A stretch of DNA of 64,000 nucleotides from Ferroplasma acidiphilum. Lineage in GTDB: Archaea > Thermoplasmatota > Thermoplasmata > Thermoplasmatales > Thermoplasmataceae. The stretch is from contig NZ_CP015363.1 of assembly GCF_002078355.1 (NCBI RefSeq), positions 1,762,944-1,826,943 on the forward strand. Reading direction: 5' to 3'. Shown here one piece after another: positions 18,375-28,065 of this stretch. Both the position numbers and the translations under genes were made by a program. Within the stretch, counting starts at the first letter, position 1. Each line of letters starts with the position of its first letter. The notes below the pieces were generated by a model. It made no database searches and was not told where the DNA came from. It was given only the letters and a program-made list of their open reading frames with translations.

Positions 18375-18425
18375 TTTTTTAAAATAAAATAATATATTTT
18401 TATATTCTTTCAGTATCATAGTTCC

Positions 18426-18716
18426 ATGATCATAGCGGATGTGACATTTTATCCAATTGGAAAAGGAGTTTCTGTGGGCGATACTATAGAGAAGGTTGTT
18501 AGCCGGTTAAAGAATAATAATTCAATTAAATGCTATCCAAATAGCATGGCTACTGTAATTGAATGCAGTAATATTGATATTTTAATGGATGCGATAAAGG
18601 ATGCTGAAAAGTTTATTGAAAATATGGGTTTTCCCAGGGTAGAGACTATATTAAGAATTGATAGCAGAACCGATGTAGAAAACTCAGTTGAAAGAAAAAT
18701 GAAATATGTCAGCTAA
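18426..18716 (+). CDS. MTH1187/YkoF-type thiamine-binding-like protein (DUF77)
   Basis: A 96-residue protein matching the MTH1187 family: ADVTFYPIGKGVSVGDTIEKVV at the start, then a central Cys-Tyr-Pro segment (IKCYPNSMATVIE) and EKFIENMGFPRVETILRIDSRTD. Members form ferredoxin-like homotetramers that bind thiamine or related ligands. It might relate to the ThiI neighbour through thiamine metabolism, but the genes are not co-oriented as an operon. A TATA-like AAAATAATATATTTTTAT lies roughly 25-40 nt upstream. The function beyond ligand binding is unknown. Confidence 0.8.
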   Translation: MIIADVTFYPIGKGVSVGDTIEKVVSRLKNNNSIKCYPNSMATVIECSNIDILMDAIKDAEKFIENMGFPRVETILRIDSRTDVENSVERKMKYVS

Positions 18717-18721
18717 AAAAA

Positions 18722-19897
18722 TTATGGCTTAAAAGTACCTGAGACTACCCATGGTGGTTCTGTACCCAGCGGCTCCATCCCTGATACTTTGCTATTTTCC
18801 AGAAGTTTTTCGTTTACCTCAATGCCAAGCCCTGGTTTCCCTGATAATGCCATTGTACCGTTTTCCACAGAATATCCTGTGAAAAGGTTCTTTTTCCATG
18901 ATGGCCATGATTCTTCAAAACTTTCCTGTATTAAGAAATTTGGAAGGGTGTAATCAACATTTAACGTTGCCGCCGTCTGCACCGGGCCGAAGGCATTGTG
19001 GTATGCTACGGAAATTCCGAATGATTCTGCAATTGCACCGATTTTTTTTGCCTCCAGAATGCCTTTGGAATTGGTTAAATCCGGTTGTATAACATCCACC
19101 ATTCCATCGGAAATGTACCTGGCAAAATCTTCCTTGTTAAGCAGCCTTTCACCAAGTGCCACCGGAATATCTACCCTGGCCCTGAATTCTGGCAGGAACC
19201 TTTCAAGTTCAGGATGTATTGGCTCCTCTATAAACAGCGGGTTATATTCCTCCAGTGCTTTTCCTGCCATTATGGCATATTTTGGAGAAAACCTTCCGTG
19301 GCATTCAATTAATAAATCTACACCTTCACCGAGGCTTGATCTCATCTGTGCCACTATTTCCTGTGCTTTTTTTACCCCATCCACGGTTATTTTATCATAG
19401 TTGCTTCCGAATGGGTCGAATTTAAATGCACTATATCCACGTGAGACAAGGGATTTTGCCTTTGAAACAAAATCTTCAGGAGAAACACAATCGGAATACC
19501 ACCCGTTGGCATATCCCCTGATTTTTTCGTTAAATCTGCCACCCAGCAAATTATAGATTGGTGACCCGAGGTTTTTCCCTATCAGGTCCCATGATGCAAT
19601 CTCAAATGCGCTCAATGCTGCTGTTTCCTCAACGGATTTCGCTACGTAAAAGGCATTTCTATAGTAATCCCTTAGATTTTTTTCTATATCAAAATAATTC
19701 TTGCCCTGGAATACCCTGGCAACCTCATTCATGCTTTCTTTCACAGGAAGTGTCATCATCGTGGTAGGCGCTTCGCCGAAGCCAACCCTTCCATCAGAGG
19801 ATGTGAGTTTCAGTATAAGTATTGTAGAGCTCCATGGAGAGGACTTTTCTTCAGGAGACCCAAGTTCGTATATTTCTATGTTTTTTATAGTTTCCAT
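18722..19897 (-). CDS. gad: D-gluconate (galactonate) dehydratase, enolase superfamily
   Basis: A protein of about 391 residues of the mandelate-racemase/galactonate-dehydratase branch of the enolase superfamily. The N-terminal capping domain is about residues 1-125. The barrel follows with metal and catalytic segments LIECHGRF, FIEEPIHPE, ALGERLLNKEDF and SVAYHNAFGPVQTA. Dehydrates D-gluconate (probably also galactonate) to 2-keto-3-deoxygluconate, the committed step of the archaeal Entner-Doudoroff pathway. A probable KDG kinase is at 1986 and a GfcR-like sugar regulator at 61660. ATG 19897 is preferred over an upstream TTG (19903) because TATA-like TATTATATAAT is about 20-25 nt upstream. 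Another acid-sugar dehydratase is the main alternative. Confidence 0.82.
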   Translation of the reverse strand: METIKNIEIYELGSPEEKSSPWSSTILILKLTSSDGRVGFGEAPTTMMTLPVKESMNEVARVFQGKNYFDIEKNLRDYYRNAFYVAKSVEETAALSAFEIASWDLIGKNLGSPIYNLLGGRFNEKIRGYANGWYSDCVSPEDFVSKAKSLVSRGYSAFKFDPFGSNYDKITVDGVKKAQEIVAQMRSSLGEGVDLLIECHGRFSPKYAIMAGKALEEYNPLFIEEPIHPELERFLPEFRARVDIPVALGERLLNKEDFARYISDGMVDVIQPDLTNSKGILEAKKIGAIAESFGISVAYHNAFGPVQTAATLNVDYTLPNFLIQESFEESWPSWKKNLFTGYSVENGTMALSGKPGLGIEVNEKLLENSKVSGMEPLGTEPPWVVSGTFKP

Positions 19898-19943
19898 GCA
19901 CAATCAATTATATAATACATATTAATTTTTGGATGGAGAAAAA

Positions 19944-21872
19944 TTATTTTTTGTCGAATTTCTTCAGGGTAAAACGCCTGTTGCTCCCGAATGGTGAAAA
20001 CGGCTTTCCATTTCCAAAATAAAATTTAGAGAAGAATTCCACGTATAGAAGCCTTGCGCCCTGTATGCCTGGCTCAAATACAGCTATTATTAGATTGAAC
20101 AGCTGCCCTACAACCAGCACCACAACACCGATTATTATAAAATAAAATGGGTCAGATAATGTTGCCCTGAATACGGTATCTATGACAAGGACCAGGACAA
20201 CAGATGCCAGGAGTATCCCTACAATCCTTGTGTATGAAAGTATGTGTGAAATAATTGATGGAATTTCCATAAGGCTAAGTGTGCCTTCGAAAACAACTAC
20301 GGTTATAAAGCCAACTATGAGCATTACATAGCCAATAAGTGAGGATGTTTCCAGGGGGCTAAGGCTGACCCTGTGTATTAGATTAAGGCCGAGTATTGCA
20401 AAGGCCCATGCCATCAGTATCCACCCTACTTTAGCCACTGCAGCTTTTCTGTGATTTATATATGCATTGTTAATTATTCCAAGGACGAAGCCGAAGGTGA
20501 CAAAAGCAAGCCCGATATAACCGGAAATCATCAGCAATTCTCCAATATGTATGACCGGCACCGGAGTGGAACTGAGCCTGAATGGCACCGGATATATGGT
20601 AAATCCAAAGAATTCATTGAATACTATACCAAATATTATTGCGATTATTGAAGATGGTATAAGTGCTTTTGCAAGTGTTTTTAAAGAATTCTTCCCCATT
20701 ATCATGAGAATAAATCCGGATAATTTTTTTGGTATATGGCTTTTTGCCGGTGGGTGGTCAACCCTGTGTATTATAAACAGTGATATCAGGAGGATAACCA
20801 GGCCGTACCCTGCGTCACCAACCATTAAACCGAAAAATACAGGGAAAACAAGGGCAAATATCATTGTCGGATCAAATTCATACTCCTCTGGCAATGAATA
20901 GAATCTTATGAAAAATTCGAATATTTTAAAATGCTTTGGATTCGAGAGTTTTGTTGGAGGGTCTTCCTTTGTTTCTATCTTCTGGATAAACATTGTGTTA
21001 TTTGAATCTTCATTAAGCACTGAAGAAACTTTTTCATATTCAGATTCGGGAATCCATCCCTCGAGAGCAAAAGCATTTTCAGAAAAAGCAATATTGCTTA
21101 AAATTTCTTCTTCTTTCACATATATTTCAAGCTGTTCTGTTATCTGTGCCACAGGTTCATAATATTTATCTGACAATGCATTAAGGGATGATTTTATTCC
21201 CTCTATTGCGTTTGAAGCTTCATTAATGGTGTTATGGATTAATTCTATATTTTCCTTTACGGTCCCGTTCAATTCCGGGATCTTCATCATATCATAGGTT
21301 TTTGATGAAAGTATGGAAAGAAATTCTGGTTCGTTTTTTCTATTTATTGTAACGGTTGAATAGCCATTATTTAAATTGATGAATGTTGCATAATCTGTTT
21401 TGAGACTTTCAGTTTCATCTGACGATTTAATTATAAAACTTTCAACGTAATCATTATTTAATATTGATAAATCTTCACCAAAGCCCGATAATAACTCCAG
21501 TGGTTTTAAGGTAATCTTATTTTCCTGGATCTTTGCTGTAAGTTTCTCTTCATCATCTTTGAGTTTGTTTAATTCGCCGGCTATGTATATTTTTGATATA
21601 TCTTCCAGGACTTCCTCCGGAGAACTGTAGTATTTTTTATGTTTAACTTCCCTCTGTGGAAGTATTGAAAGAAATCCCTTGAACCGTGATAGATTTTCAG
21701 ATAAAACCTTGTAATTGGCGTTGGAGCCCTGGGTGTTGAATACCTTTGCAACCTCAGGTTCTGCATTCTCTATCTGTATAACATTTAGATCATGCATATC
21801 ATCTACTATTTTATTTTTATACGTATTCAGGCCAATAATCCTGATTTTTGTCATCTTCACGGGCTTTAGCAT
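19944..21872 (-). CDS. atpI: A-type ATP synthase subunit I (a)
   Basis: A 642-residue subunit when started at ATG 21872 (MLKPVKMTKIRIIGLN). The frame extends 25 codons upstream into atpH and that extension is rejected. Residues 1 to about 330 are the soluble peripheral-stalk part with coiled coils. The rest has seven or eight membrane helices ending in the conserved SYTRIVGILLASVVLV, which carries the essential Arg of the proton path. It forms the static half of the proton channel. It is the last gene of the operon and starts 4 nt after the atpH stop. Confidence 0.93.
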   Translation of the reverse strand: MLKPVKMTKIRIIGLNTYKNKIVDDMHDLNVIQIENAEPEVAKVFNTQGSNANYKVLSENLSRFKGFLSILPQREVKHKKYYSSPEEVLEDISKIYIAGELNKLKDDEEKLTAKIQENKITLKPLELLSGFGEDLSILNNDYVESFIIKSSDETESLKTDYATFINLNNGYSTVTINRKNEPEFLSILSSKTYDMMKIPELNGTVKENIELIHNTINEASNAIEGIKSSLNALSDKYYEPVAQITEQLEIYVKEEEILSNIAFSENAFALEGWIPESEYEKVSSVLNEDSNNTMFIQKIETKEDPPTKLSNPKHFKIFEFFIRFYSLPEEYEFDPTMIFALVFPVFFGLMVGDAGYGLVILLISLFIIHRVDHPPAKSHIPKKLSGFILMIMGKNSLKTLAKALIPSSIIAIIFGIVFNEFFGFTIYPVPFRLSSTPVPVIHIGELLMISGYIGLAFVTFGFVLGIINNAYINHRKAAVAKVGWILMAWAFAILGLNLIHRVSLSPLETSSLIGYVMLIVGFITVVVFEGTLSLMEIPSIISHILSYTRIVGILLASVVLVLVIDTVFRATLSDPFYFIIIGVVVLVVGQLFNLIIAVFEPGIQGARLLYVEFFSKFYFGNGKPFSPFGSNRRFTLKKFDKK

Positions 21873-21876
21873 TTTA

Positions 21877-22200
21877 TCACATTTTAGTAATATATTCCAG
21901 AATAAGATTATACACTTTCTCTTCAAGCTTTCTGTTAGATATGTCAACTTTCATTACATTTGATCTGGCTCTCTGGGTATCAAGTGCATCAGCCATTTTC
22001 CTGCTTTCTGATTTCTTTATTTCCTCTATGGCTTTATTGTAATCATTTATTATTTGATTTTCCAGGTTTTTTGCCTTTTCATTGCATTCAGCTATTTGCT
22101 GGTTTAACTGTTTTTCCATTTCCTCCTTTAGCTCTGCTATGGAACGTTTTTTTGCTTCTTCTTTGTTTTTAATTACCTTCAATTCATCTATTTCTGTCAT
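21877..22200 (-). CDS. atpH: A-type ATP synthase peripheral-stalk subunit H
   Basis: A 107-residue protein that is almost entirely a charged heptad-like helix (Glu, Lys, Ala, Gln rich; KEEAKKRSIAELKEEMEKQL), as expected for stalk subunit H (the V-ATPase G homologue), which pairs with E to hold the head to subunit I. Its ATG overlaps the stop of the upstream micro-ORF (ATGA), and atpI follows after 4 nt. In Methanosarcina-type operons H and I come first; here they are last. Identification rests on size, composition and position. Confidence 0.85.
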   Translation of the reverse strand: MTEIDELKVIKNKEEAKKRSIAELKEEMEKQLNQQIAECNEKAKNLENQIINDYNKAIEEIKKSESRKMADALDTQRARSNVMKVDISNRKLEEKVYNLILEYITKM

Positions 22201-22304
22201 TTAATTATCACCATTATCAGTATTGCAATAAATGCTATTGCAAGCAGGATATTTATTATCCGTATGATCTTTCTTATCCTTTTGAATTTTTCAACATTGC
22301 CCAT
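22197..22304 (-). CDS. 35-codon single-TM micro-ORF in the ATP synthase operon
   Basis: Between atpD and atpH lies an ATG-initiated frame of 35 codons whose TGA overlaps the atpH ATG as ATGA. The peptide has a basic amphipathic start (MGNVEKFKRIRKIIRI) followed by one strongly hydrophobic helix (roughly residues 16-34, mainly Ile, Leu, Ala) and a final Lys. AAAGGGAATAT upstream offers a weak Shine-Dalgarno. It fills the only sizeable gap in an otherwise tightly packed operon. I know no standard A-ATPase subunit of this size. It may be a membrane accessory peptide of the Fo-like sector or an assembly factor. Alternatively it may only couple translation into atpH. Confidence 0.55.
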   Translation of the reverse strand: MGNVEKFKRIRKIIRIINILLAIAFIAILIMVIIK

Positions 22305-22336
22305 ATATTCCCTTTGAATATATAATAGGGCCAAAC

Positions 22337-22975
22337 CTATTTATTATTTTCTCCAGTTGAAACTACATGGCTTTTTACAAATTTCAGGGTTGCAAATGAA
22401 TCCCTTTCCAATTCGTCCAGATGCTCCCTGATGATTTTATAGTTGTTGTTAAACCTTGGAATCATTATATTTTCTATTGCATTGGATCTCCTGTTTGTCT
22501 TGTCTATTTCATTTAACAATTTGCGCATTGATGATTCTTTCTGGGAAACTTCCAGAAGCTCTTTGAATATTTTATTAAAGAGTGTAATTGCATCATAGAT
22601 TGACACAGGAACAGAATTTGCAAGATATGAATCGTCAATTATCTTTTTTCCTGCCTGGGCTGACATTTCAGGAATTGTAACACCCATTATATTTTTCCCG
22701 CCTATTTTAATTTCTGGCGAAGAAAACATGTATGAAATTCTTTCGATTTCAAGAGTTCCATCTATTATCTCTGCCACTTTAATTGCATTCAACCCTTTTT
22801 CTATATCATTTTTGATGTTTTCTCTAAGCCCTCTGACCTCATTGCTAATTTTAAAGAATTCCATTACCAGGGATTGTCTTTTCATTTTCAGGAGTTCGAG
22901 TCCTCTAGAAGCTACTTTTATCCGTTTTTTCGTATTTATAAGTTCTATTCTGGTAAGTCTTACAGTATTTGCCAT
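22337..22975 (-). CDS. atpD: A-type ATP synthase central-stalk subunit D
   Basis: A 212-residue coiled-coil rotor subunit (gamma-like). The N-terminus [22 protein letters not shown] and the central region rich in long helices match the family. The start at 22975 shares its A with the atpB stop codon (TAATG) and is preceded by GGGAGG, so I prefer it to the ATG 12 nt upstream. The subunit rotates inside the A3B3 head and couples catalysis to the K-ring. It is followed by the 35-codon micro-ORF. Confidence 0.93.
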   Translation of the reverse strand: MANTVRLTRIELINTKKRIKVASRGLELLKMKRQSLVMEFFKISNEVRGLRENIKNDIEKGLNAIKVAEIIDGTLEIERISYMFSSPEIKIGGKNIMGVTIPEMSAQAGKKIIDDSYLANSVPVSIYDAITLFNKIFKELLEVSQKESSMRKLLNEIDKTNRRSNAIENIMIPRFNNNYKIIREHLDELERDSFATLKFVKSHVVSTGENNK

Positions 22976-24351
22976 TATTCCTCCCATTTCCCGTATTTTG
23001 GTATATATGCGGATTTTACCTTTTTCATTTCCTCTTTAGGCAAAATTGAAAGCAGGTCCCATCCAAGATTCAAAGTTTCTTCTATGGAACGGTCAGTATC
23101 TCCCTGGTTTACGTATTTGCTTTCAAAATCCTCTGCAAATTGAAGGTACTTTTTATCTGATACACTCAAAGCTTCTTCGCCAACAATCTCACTTAATGCT
23201 CTGGCGTCTTTTCCCTTTGCATATGAGGAATATAGCTGATCGGCCAGGCCTCTGTGGTCTTCCCTGGTATGGTCAGACCCTATACCCTGGTTCATGAGAC
23301 GTGATAAGGATAAAAGGACATCTACCTCTGGATATATATCCTTCCTGCTAAGGTCTCTTGATAGTGTTATCTGCCCTTCAGTTATATATCCTGTAAGGTC
23401 AGGCACCGGGTTTGTTATATCATCCCCTGGCATTGTAAGAATAGGTATCTGTGTGATTGAGCCGTTCCTTCCCTTTATTTTTCCTGCCCTTTCATATATT
23501 GTACTTAAATCGGTATACATATAGCCAGGATATCCACGCCTTCCAGGGATTTCCTCCCTTGAAGATGATATTTCACGGAGTGCTTCACAGTAATTTGTCA
23601 TATCTGTGAGGATAACCAGCATGTTCATATCTTTCTCATATGCCAGGTATTCTGCAGTTGTTAATGCAACACGGGGCAGTATTATCCTGTCCATGGATGG
23701 ATCTGATGCCAGATTCAGGAATATTACGGATTCTGACAGTGCGCCTGACGACTCAAATTGCTTCATGAAATAGTTTGCTTCCTCACTTGTTATTCCAATA
23801 GCGCCAAATACAACACCAAATTTTTCTCCGCCTTTCAGGGTTTTTGCCTGCTTCGCTATCTGTGTCGCCAGCCTGTTATGGGATAATCCTGCTCCAGAGA
23901 ATATTGGAAGCTTTTGTCCCATAACAAGTGTATTCATTCCATCTATGGTTGATATTCCCGTTTCTATGAATTCACTTGGCTCTTCACGTGAATATGGATT
24001 GATTGCAGCACCTGTGATATCTACCTTATCCTTTGAATAAATCTTCGGGCCATTGTCTACCGGTTCACCGAATCCATTGAATATTCTGCCAAGCATATCA
24101 TCAGATACTGGAAGCTTGAATGTGCTTCCTGTGAACGATACCCCGGTACTCTTTGGGCTCATGCTGGTAGTTGAACCGAACACCTGGACAACCGCAACGC
24201 CGTTCCTGGTTTCAAGTACCTGGCCTTTAACACGCTCTCCGTTATCCAGTATTATGCTAACAATTTCATTATACGATGCATTTTTCACGTCGTCCACAAA
24301 TAGAAGTGGACCATTTATCTGTGAAATTGACCTGTAAATAATATCAGACAC
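22975..24351 (-). CDS. atpB: A-type ATP synthase subunit B (non-catalytic)
   Basis: About 458 residues. The nucleotide-binding fold lacks a Walker A GKT (here [11 protein letters not shown]), as is normal for regulatory subunit B. Other signatures are [15 protein letters not shown] and [19 protein letters not shown]. The reading frame is open to 24360, but GGAGG at 24361-24365 is best spaced for the GTG at 24351 (MSDIIYRS...), so I choose that start; GTG 24360 and TTG 24357 are alternatives. The 5' end overlaps the atpA end. Alternates with A in the hexameric head. Confidence 0.93.
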   Translation of the reverse strand: MSDIIYRSISQINGPLLFVDDVKNASYNEIVSIILDNGERVKGQVLETRNGVAVVQVFGSTTSMSPKSTGVSFTGSTFKLPVSDDMLGRIFNGFGEPVDNGPKIYSKDKVDITGAAINPYSREEPSEFIETGISTIDGMNTLVMGQKLPIFSGAGLSHNRLATQIAKQAKTLKGGEKFGVVFGAIGITSEEANYFMKQFESSGALSESVIFLNLASDPSMDRIILPRVALTTAEYLAYEKDMNMLVILTDMTNYCEALREISSSREEIPGRRGYPGYMYTDLSTIYERAGKIKGRNGSITQIPILTMPGDDITNPVPDLTGYITEGQITLSRDLSRKDIYPEVDVLLSLSRLMNQGIGSDHTREDHRGLADQLYSSYAKGKDARALSEIVGEEALSVSDKKYLQFAEDFESKYVNQGDTDRSIEETLNLGWDLLSILPKEEMKKVKSAYIPKYGKWEE

Positions 24352-26113
24352 TTTCAACACCCTCCATTATATTATCATATTCATTATTTATTTCCTTTAT
24401 CACGTCATTGTAGAATTTCTCAAAGTCGTTTTCTGGAATTTCTTTCATTCTTGATATTTTCATCCTCACAGGAAGTGTTGCAGTCTGGGTTAACTTCAAT
24501 CCAGAAGCTATGGATTTTTCCTGCATTTCATTAAGTGTTTTAATAATTGTAAGCATTTCATACTGTTTCTTTATTGAACAGTATGTATCTGTATCATCAA
24601 AGGCATTCTGCTGGAGAAAATCTTCCCTGATAATCTTTGCAATGTCCAGAACGTTTTTCTGATTCTCTGGCAATGAGTCATATCCCACCAGCTGCACAAT
24701 TTCCTGTAACTCTGATTCTTTCTGGAGTATACCCATCATGAGTGAATGCATCTGTGGCCATTCAGGGTTCACGTTTGATTTAAACCACCCGGAAAGGGAG
24801 TCCAGGTAAAGCGAATAGCTGTTAAGCCAGTTAATTGAAGGAAAATGCCTTCTGGATGCAAGTGAGGCGTCAAGAGCCCAGAATGCCCTTGTAACTCTCA
24901 AGGTATTCTGCACAACAGGGTCTGAAAGGTCTCCACCTGGAGGCGATACTGCTCCTATAAGGGTTATAGAGCCTGTCCTTTCATCCTGTGCTATTATCTG
25001 GGCATTTCCAGATCTTTCATAAAATTCAGATATTCTCCTTCCCAGATAGGCAGGATATCCTTCTTCACCTGGCATTTCTTCCAATCTTCCAGATATTTCC
25101 CTCAGTGCCTCTGCCCACCTGCTTGTTGAATCTGCCATAAGAGCTACGTCATAACCCATATCCCTGTAATATTCAGCTATGGTAACTCCTGTATAAATAC
25201 TGGCTTCCCTTGCTGCCACAGGCATATTGGAAGTATTTGCAATAAGTATTGTTTTTTCCATGAGTGGTTTTCCGCTCTTGGGATCTTGCAGTTCAGGGAA
25301 TGTTGAAAGTATTTCAGTCATCTCATTTCCCCTTTCCCCGCAGCCAACATAAACGGTTATATCTGCATCAGACCATTTGGACAGCTGGTGCTGTATTACT
25401 GTCTTCCCGCTTCCAAATGGGCCCGGAACTGCTACAGTGCCGCCCTTAGCAACAGGGAAGAATGAATCTATTACCCTCTGGCCTGTGATTAATGGTATTT
25501 CAGGTGCAAATTTAAGAAATACCTTTCTTGCCTGCCTGACAGGCCATATCTGCTTCAATTTTATATCATATTTGGAAGTTCCAGTGTCGATTATACATAC
25601 AGTATCAGATACTTTGAATTTTCCTTTGCTTATGCTTTTTATTATGCCACGAATGCCATACGGAACCATAATTTTATGGGTTATTATATTAGTTTCCTGA
25701 ACTGTGCCAAGTATATATCCCTGCTCAACTTCATCCCCTTCCTTTAACAGTGGAACGAAATCCCATTCTTTCTTTTCATCCAGTGGAGGTGCTGTTGCCC
25801 CCCTGACTATAAAATCACCTGTTTCTGATTGAATTATATCAAGAGGCCTCTGTATTCCATCATATATGGATTTAAGCAGGCCCGGGCCAAGTTCGACAGA
25901 GAGGGGTTTGCCTGTTGAATATACAGGTTCGCCTGGTTTGAGCCCGCTGGTATCTTCATAAACCTGGATTGTAAATTTATCTCCAACTATTTTTATAACT
26001 TCACCTACGAGGCCCATTTCACCAACCCGTACCACATCAAACATTTTGCCATCAAGGTCTGTTGCTATTACTACCGGTCCAGATATACTATATATACTTC
26101 CTTTATTTTCCAT
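24344..26113 (-). CDS. atpA: A-type ATP synthase catalytic subunit A (intein-free)
   Basis: A 589-residue catalytic subunit with the non-homologous insertion at about residues 110-190, P-loop [27 protein letters not shown], the catalytic Glu in that GER segment, and [24 protein letters not shown]. In Thermoplasma the P-loop region of this gene is interrupted by the VMA intein; here the P-loop is continuous and no extra domain is present. It starts 1 nt after atpF with a strong GGTGAT site. It hydrolyses or makes ATP in the head. Confidence 0.97.
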   Translation of the reverse strand: MENKGSIYSISGPVVIATDLDGKMFDVVRVGEMGLVGEVIKIVGDKFTIQVYEDTSGLKPGEPVYSTGKPLSVELGPGLLKSIYDGIQRPLDIIQSETGDFIVRGATAPPLDEKKEWDFVPLLKEGDEVEQGYILGTVQETNIITHKIMVPYGIRGIIKSISKGKFKVSDTVCIIDTGTSKYDIKLKQIWPVRQARKVFLKFAPEIPLITGQRVIDSFFPVAKGGTVAVPGPFGSGKTVIQHQLSKWSDADITVYVGCGERGNEMTEILSTFPELQDPKSGKPLMEKTILIANTSNMPVAAREASIYTGVTIAEYYRDMGYDVALMADSTSRWAEALREISGRLEEMPGEEGYPAYLGRRISEFYERSGNAQIIAQDERTGSITLIGAVSPPGGDLSDPVVQNTLRVTRAFWALDASLASRRHFPSINWLNSYSLYLDSLSGWFKSNVNPEWPQMHSLMMGILQKESELQEIVQLVGYDSLPENQKNVLDIAKIIREDFLQQNAFDDTDTYCSIKKQYEMLTIIKTLNEMQEKSIASGLKLTQTATLPVRMKISRMKEIPENDFEKFYNDVIKEINNEYDNIMEGVESV

Positions 26114-26422
26114 TTAATCACCAATATCAATGCCCAAAATTTTTTTTGCCAGATCGTATACCGATTCCTCTTCTTTTATTCCTGGCAGGGGAATAAATAT
26201 TACAAGCGGGCTAATAGACCCTGCGTATAAGTTTATTTCATCGGGGGTCATATACTTTTCAAATGATTGTGAAACCATAATCACATTATATTTCTTTGAA
26301 TTGAACAATTCTTTTACAATGGATTTCCCATTTTCAGGGTCTGCAGTAAATGTATCGTTGATTCCTACTAATTTAAAGCCTGCTACAAGTTCCCTTTCCC
26401 CTATCAAACAAAGATCGTACAT
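26114..26422 (-). CDS. atpF: A-type ATP synthase subunit F
   Basis: A 102-residue central-stalk subunit with a Rossmann-like start (CLIGERELVAGFKLVGI) and the conserved hydrophobic core VIFIPLPG; C-terminal helix AKKILGIDIGD. It contacts the rotor and regulates ATP hydrolysis. It lies between atpC and atpA with 0-1 nt spacing, which confirms co-translation. Size and motifs match the NtpG/AtpF family. Confidence 0.92.
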   Translation of the reverse strand: MYDLCLIGERELVAGFKLVGINDTFTADPENGKSIVKELFNSKKYNVIMVSQSFEKYMTPDEINLYAGSISPLVIFIPLPGIKEEESVYDLAKKILGIDIGD

Positions 26423-27484
26423 TTAAATCAGCATCCTCTCTATTGTATTATTATCAAGCTTATATGACTTGCCTATTATTATTGTCCTGAGATTATCACG
26501 TTCTCTTTCTGCATAGAGGATATATGCAAAAATAAAGAGAGATGCTGTGTCCCTGATCATTACCGGGACGAATTCATGGAATAATGACTTTCTCATGCCT
26601 ATCTCAAACTGGCTCAGATTTTTATTTTCTTTATAGTAATCCAGAGCTTCATCTATGTTAAAATGCTTAAAAAGTGAAAGCAGCTCAATAACACTTCCAG
26701 ACCTGAAAGTATCAGAAAGTGCTGTTCTGGAAAAATTGCCATTATCTATAATACTGTTTTCTATTTTTTCAAATGGAACGTTGAGCTCAATTGCCTTTGC
26801 CAGTGTAAGAATATTCTTTAAATCCACCACGGTTTTTACATATTTAATAATCTGCCCTTCATCCCCATTATAGAACAATGCGGTTTTAATAAGGTCATTA
26901 TAATAACGGTAATCCATAGCTGATAGGAGGGATGATGTATCTCCTGTCTTCTTGTATTCTTCCAGCTCTTTCAGCAGATAATTAAAACCGTAATTGAGAA
27001 GGTAATTAATCACAGAATCCACGTCGTTTTTTTCCATTATAGCCCTGAAATCATCTCGCTTCAGGTTTCCTGCATATATTCCCATAGGGATATCCCTGAA
27101 ACTCATTATGAAACTGTCATTATATTTTATATCGTGGTGTATAACTTTAGAAGTAATAATCGCCTTTATACTTTCTATATCCCATTTCGATACATATGAT
27201 TTCATAAACGATTTTATCTGGGGCGGGACTGCGAACAGTGCTATTTTAGCATTGTTTATCACATGCCGGTTAATTGCTGTAATCAGAATATCCACATCAT
27301 CATTGCTTATTGTTGTAGCTTTATCTATATCATCGCGGTATGATGTCTCATATAATTTCAACCTTATATCTTTAATATCAAGTTCAAGAAGTGATTTTAC
27401 AAAACTATCGCTAAGATAATCATTGAAATGTATCTTTAACCTTCCATAACTTCCTGAATATGTAGTGTTAATTGGAACCACCAT
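26423..27484 (-). CDS. atpC: A-type ATP synthase subunit C
   Basis: A 353-residue, mostly helical protein of the subunit C/d family that forms the socket on the K-ring for the central stalk. Typical features are the N-terminal YGRLKIHFNDYLSDSFVKSLLE, repeated three-helix modules, and a C-terminal RDNLRTIIIGKSYKLDNNTIERML close to the family's final RNLR-IxxGK motif. It overlaps the atpE stop by one base and is followed immediately by atpF. Confidence 0.9.
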   Translation of the reverse strand: MVVPINTTYSGSYGRLKIHFNDYLSDSFVKSLLELDIKDIRLKLYETSYRDDIDKATTISNDDVDILITAINRHVINNAKIALFAVPPQIKSFMKSYVSKWDIESIKAIITSKVIHHDIKYNDSFIMSFRDIPMGIYAGNLKRDDFRAIMEKNDVDSVINYLLNYGFNYLLKELEEYKKTGDTSSLLSAMDYRYYNDLIKTALFYNGDEGQIIKYVKTVVDLKNILTLAKAIELNVPFEKIENSIIDNGNFSRTALSDTFRSGSVIELLSLFKHFNIDEALDYYKENKNLSQFEIGMRKSLFHEFVPVMIRDTASLFIFAYILYAERERDNLRTIIIGKSYKLDNNTIERMLI

Positions 27485-28053
27485 TATTTAATATTTTCAT
27501 ATAGATATGTTTCTACATCGTATGAAATTTCATCAAAAATACTGCTTAAGCGCATATCTACTTCTTTTTTCCCATCTGCACTGACCGCTATAATTCCAGA
27601 TTTTATTGATTTGTCTATAATAAATTTAATTGAATCCGGGAATTTAAAACCCTGAAGTTTCTCGTTTTCCATTTCATCACAGTATACGGTGAACTTATTC
27701 CCAAGTTCTTTTTTCGATTCATTAACCATAGCTTTTAGCAATTCAGGGTAATTGGAAGATTTGTTAAGTGATGTGACATAAGACCTTAGTTTTTGCATAG
27801 TGTTAACCAGTATTTCCTTTTTTTTGTCATCAATGATTTTTTTTGACTGCAATCTAATATTGTCCTCGTACTGCTTTATTATATTCTTAACATCATTATC
27901 AGATTTTACAGCATAGTAATTCTTAATCCTGGATATTTTATCATTGCAGGATTTTATAATAGCCTCTATTTTGGCAGAATACTCATCTCTTATGGCTTTG
28001 AGCTCTGCCTGGGTCGTATTATCTATCTCATTTAATATATTTTCAAGTGACAT
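27484..28053 (-). CDS. atpE: A-type ATP synthase peripheral-stalk subunit E
   Basis: A 189-residue subunit with a long N-terminal helix (ILNEIDNTTQAELKAIRDEYSAKIEAI) and a globular C-terminal domain. It partners with H in the peripheral stalk. The start follows atpK by 12 nt with a GGAxAG-poor leader; spacing and the family N-terminus support ATG at 28053. The gene order K-E-C-F-A-B is the conserved archaeal core. Confidence 0.9.
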   Translation of the reverse strand: MSLENILNEIDNTTQAELKAIRDEYSAKIEAIIKSCNDKISRIKNYYAVKSDNDVKNIIKQYEDNIRLQSKKIIDDKKKEILVNTMQKLRSYVTSLNKSSNYPELLKAMVNESKKELGNKFTVYCDEMENEKLQGFKFPDSIKFIIDKSIKSGIIAVSADGKKEVDMRLSSIFDEISYDVETYLYENIK

Positions 28054-28065
28054 AAAAAATCTTTC

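Noticed and set aside
19944..21947. N-terminal extension of atpI by 25 codons
   Set aside because: It would overlap atpH and lacks family similarity; ATG 21872 sits 4 nt after the atpH stop.
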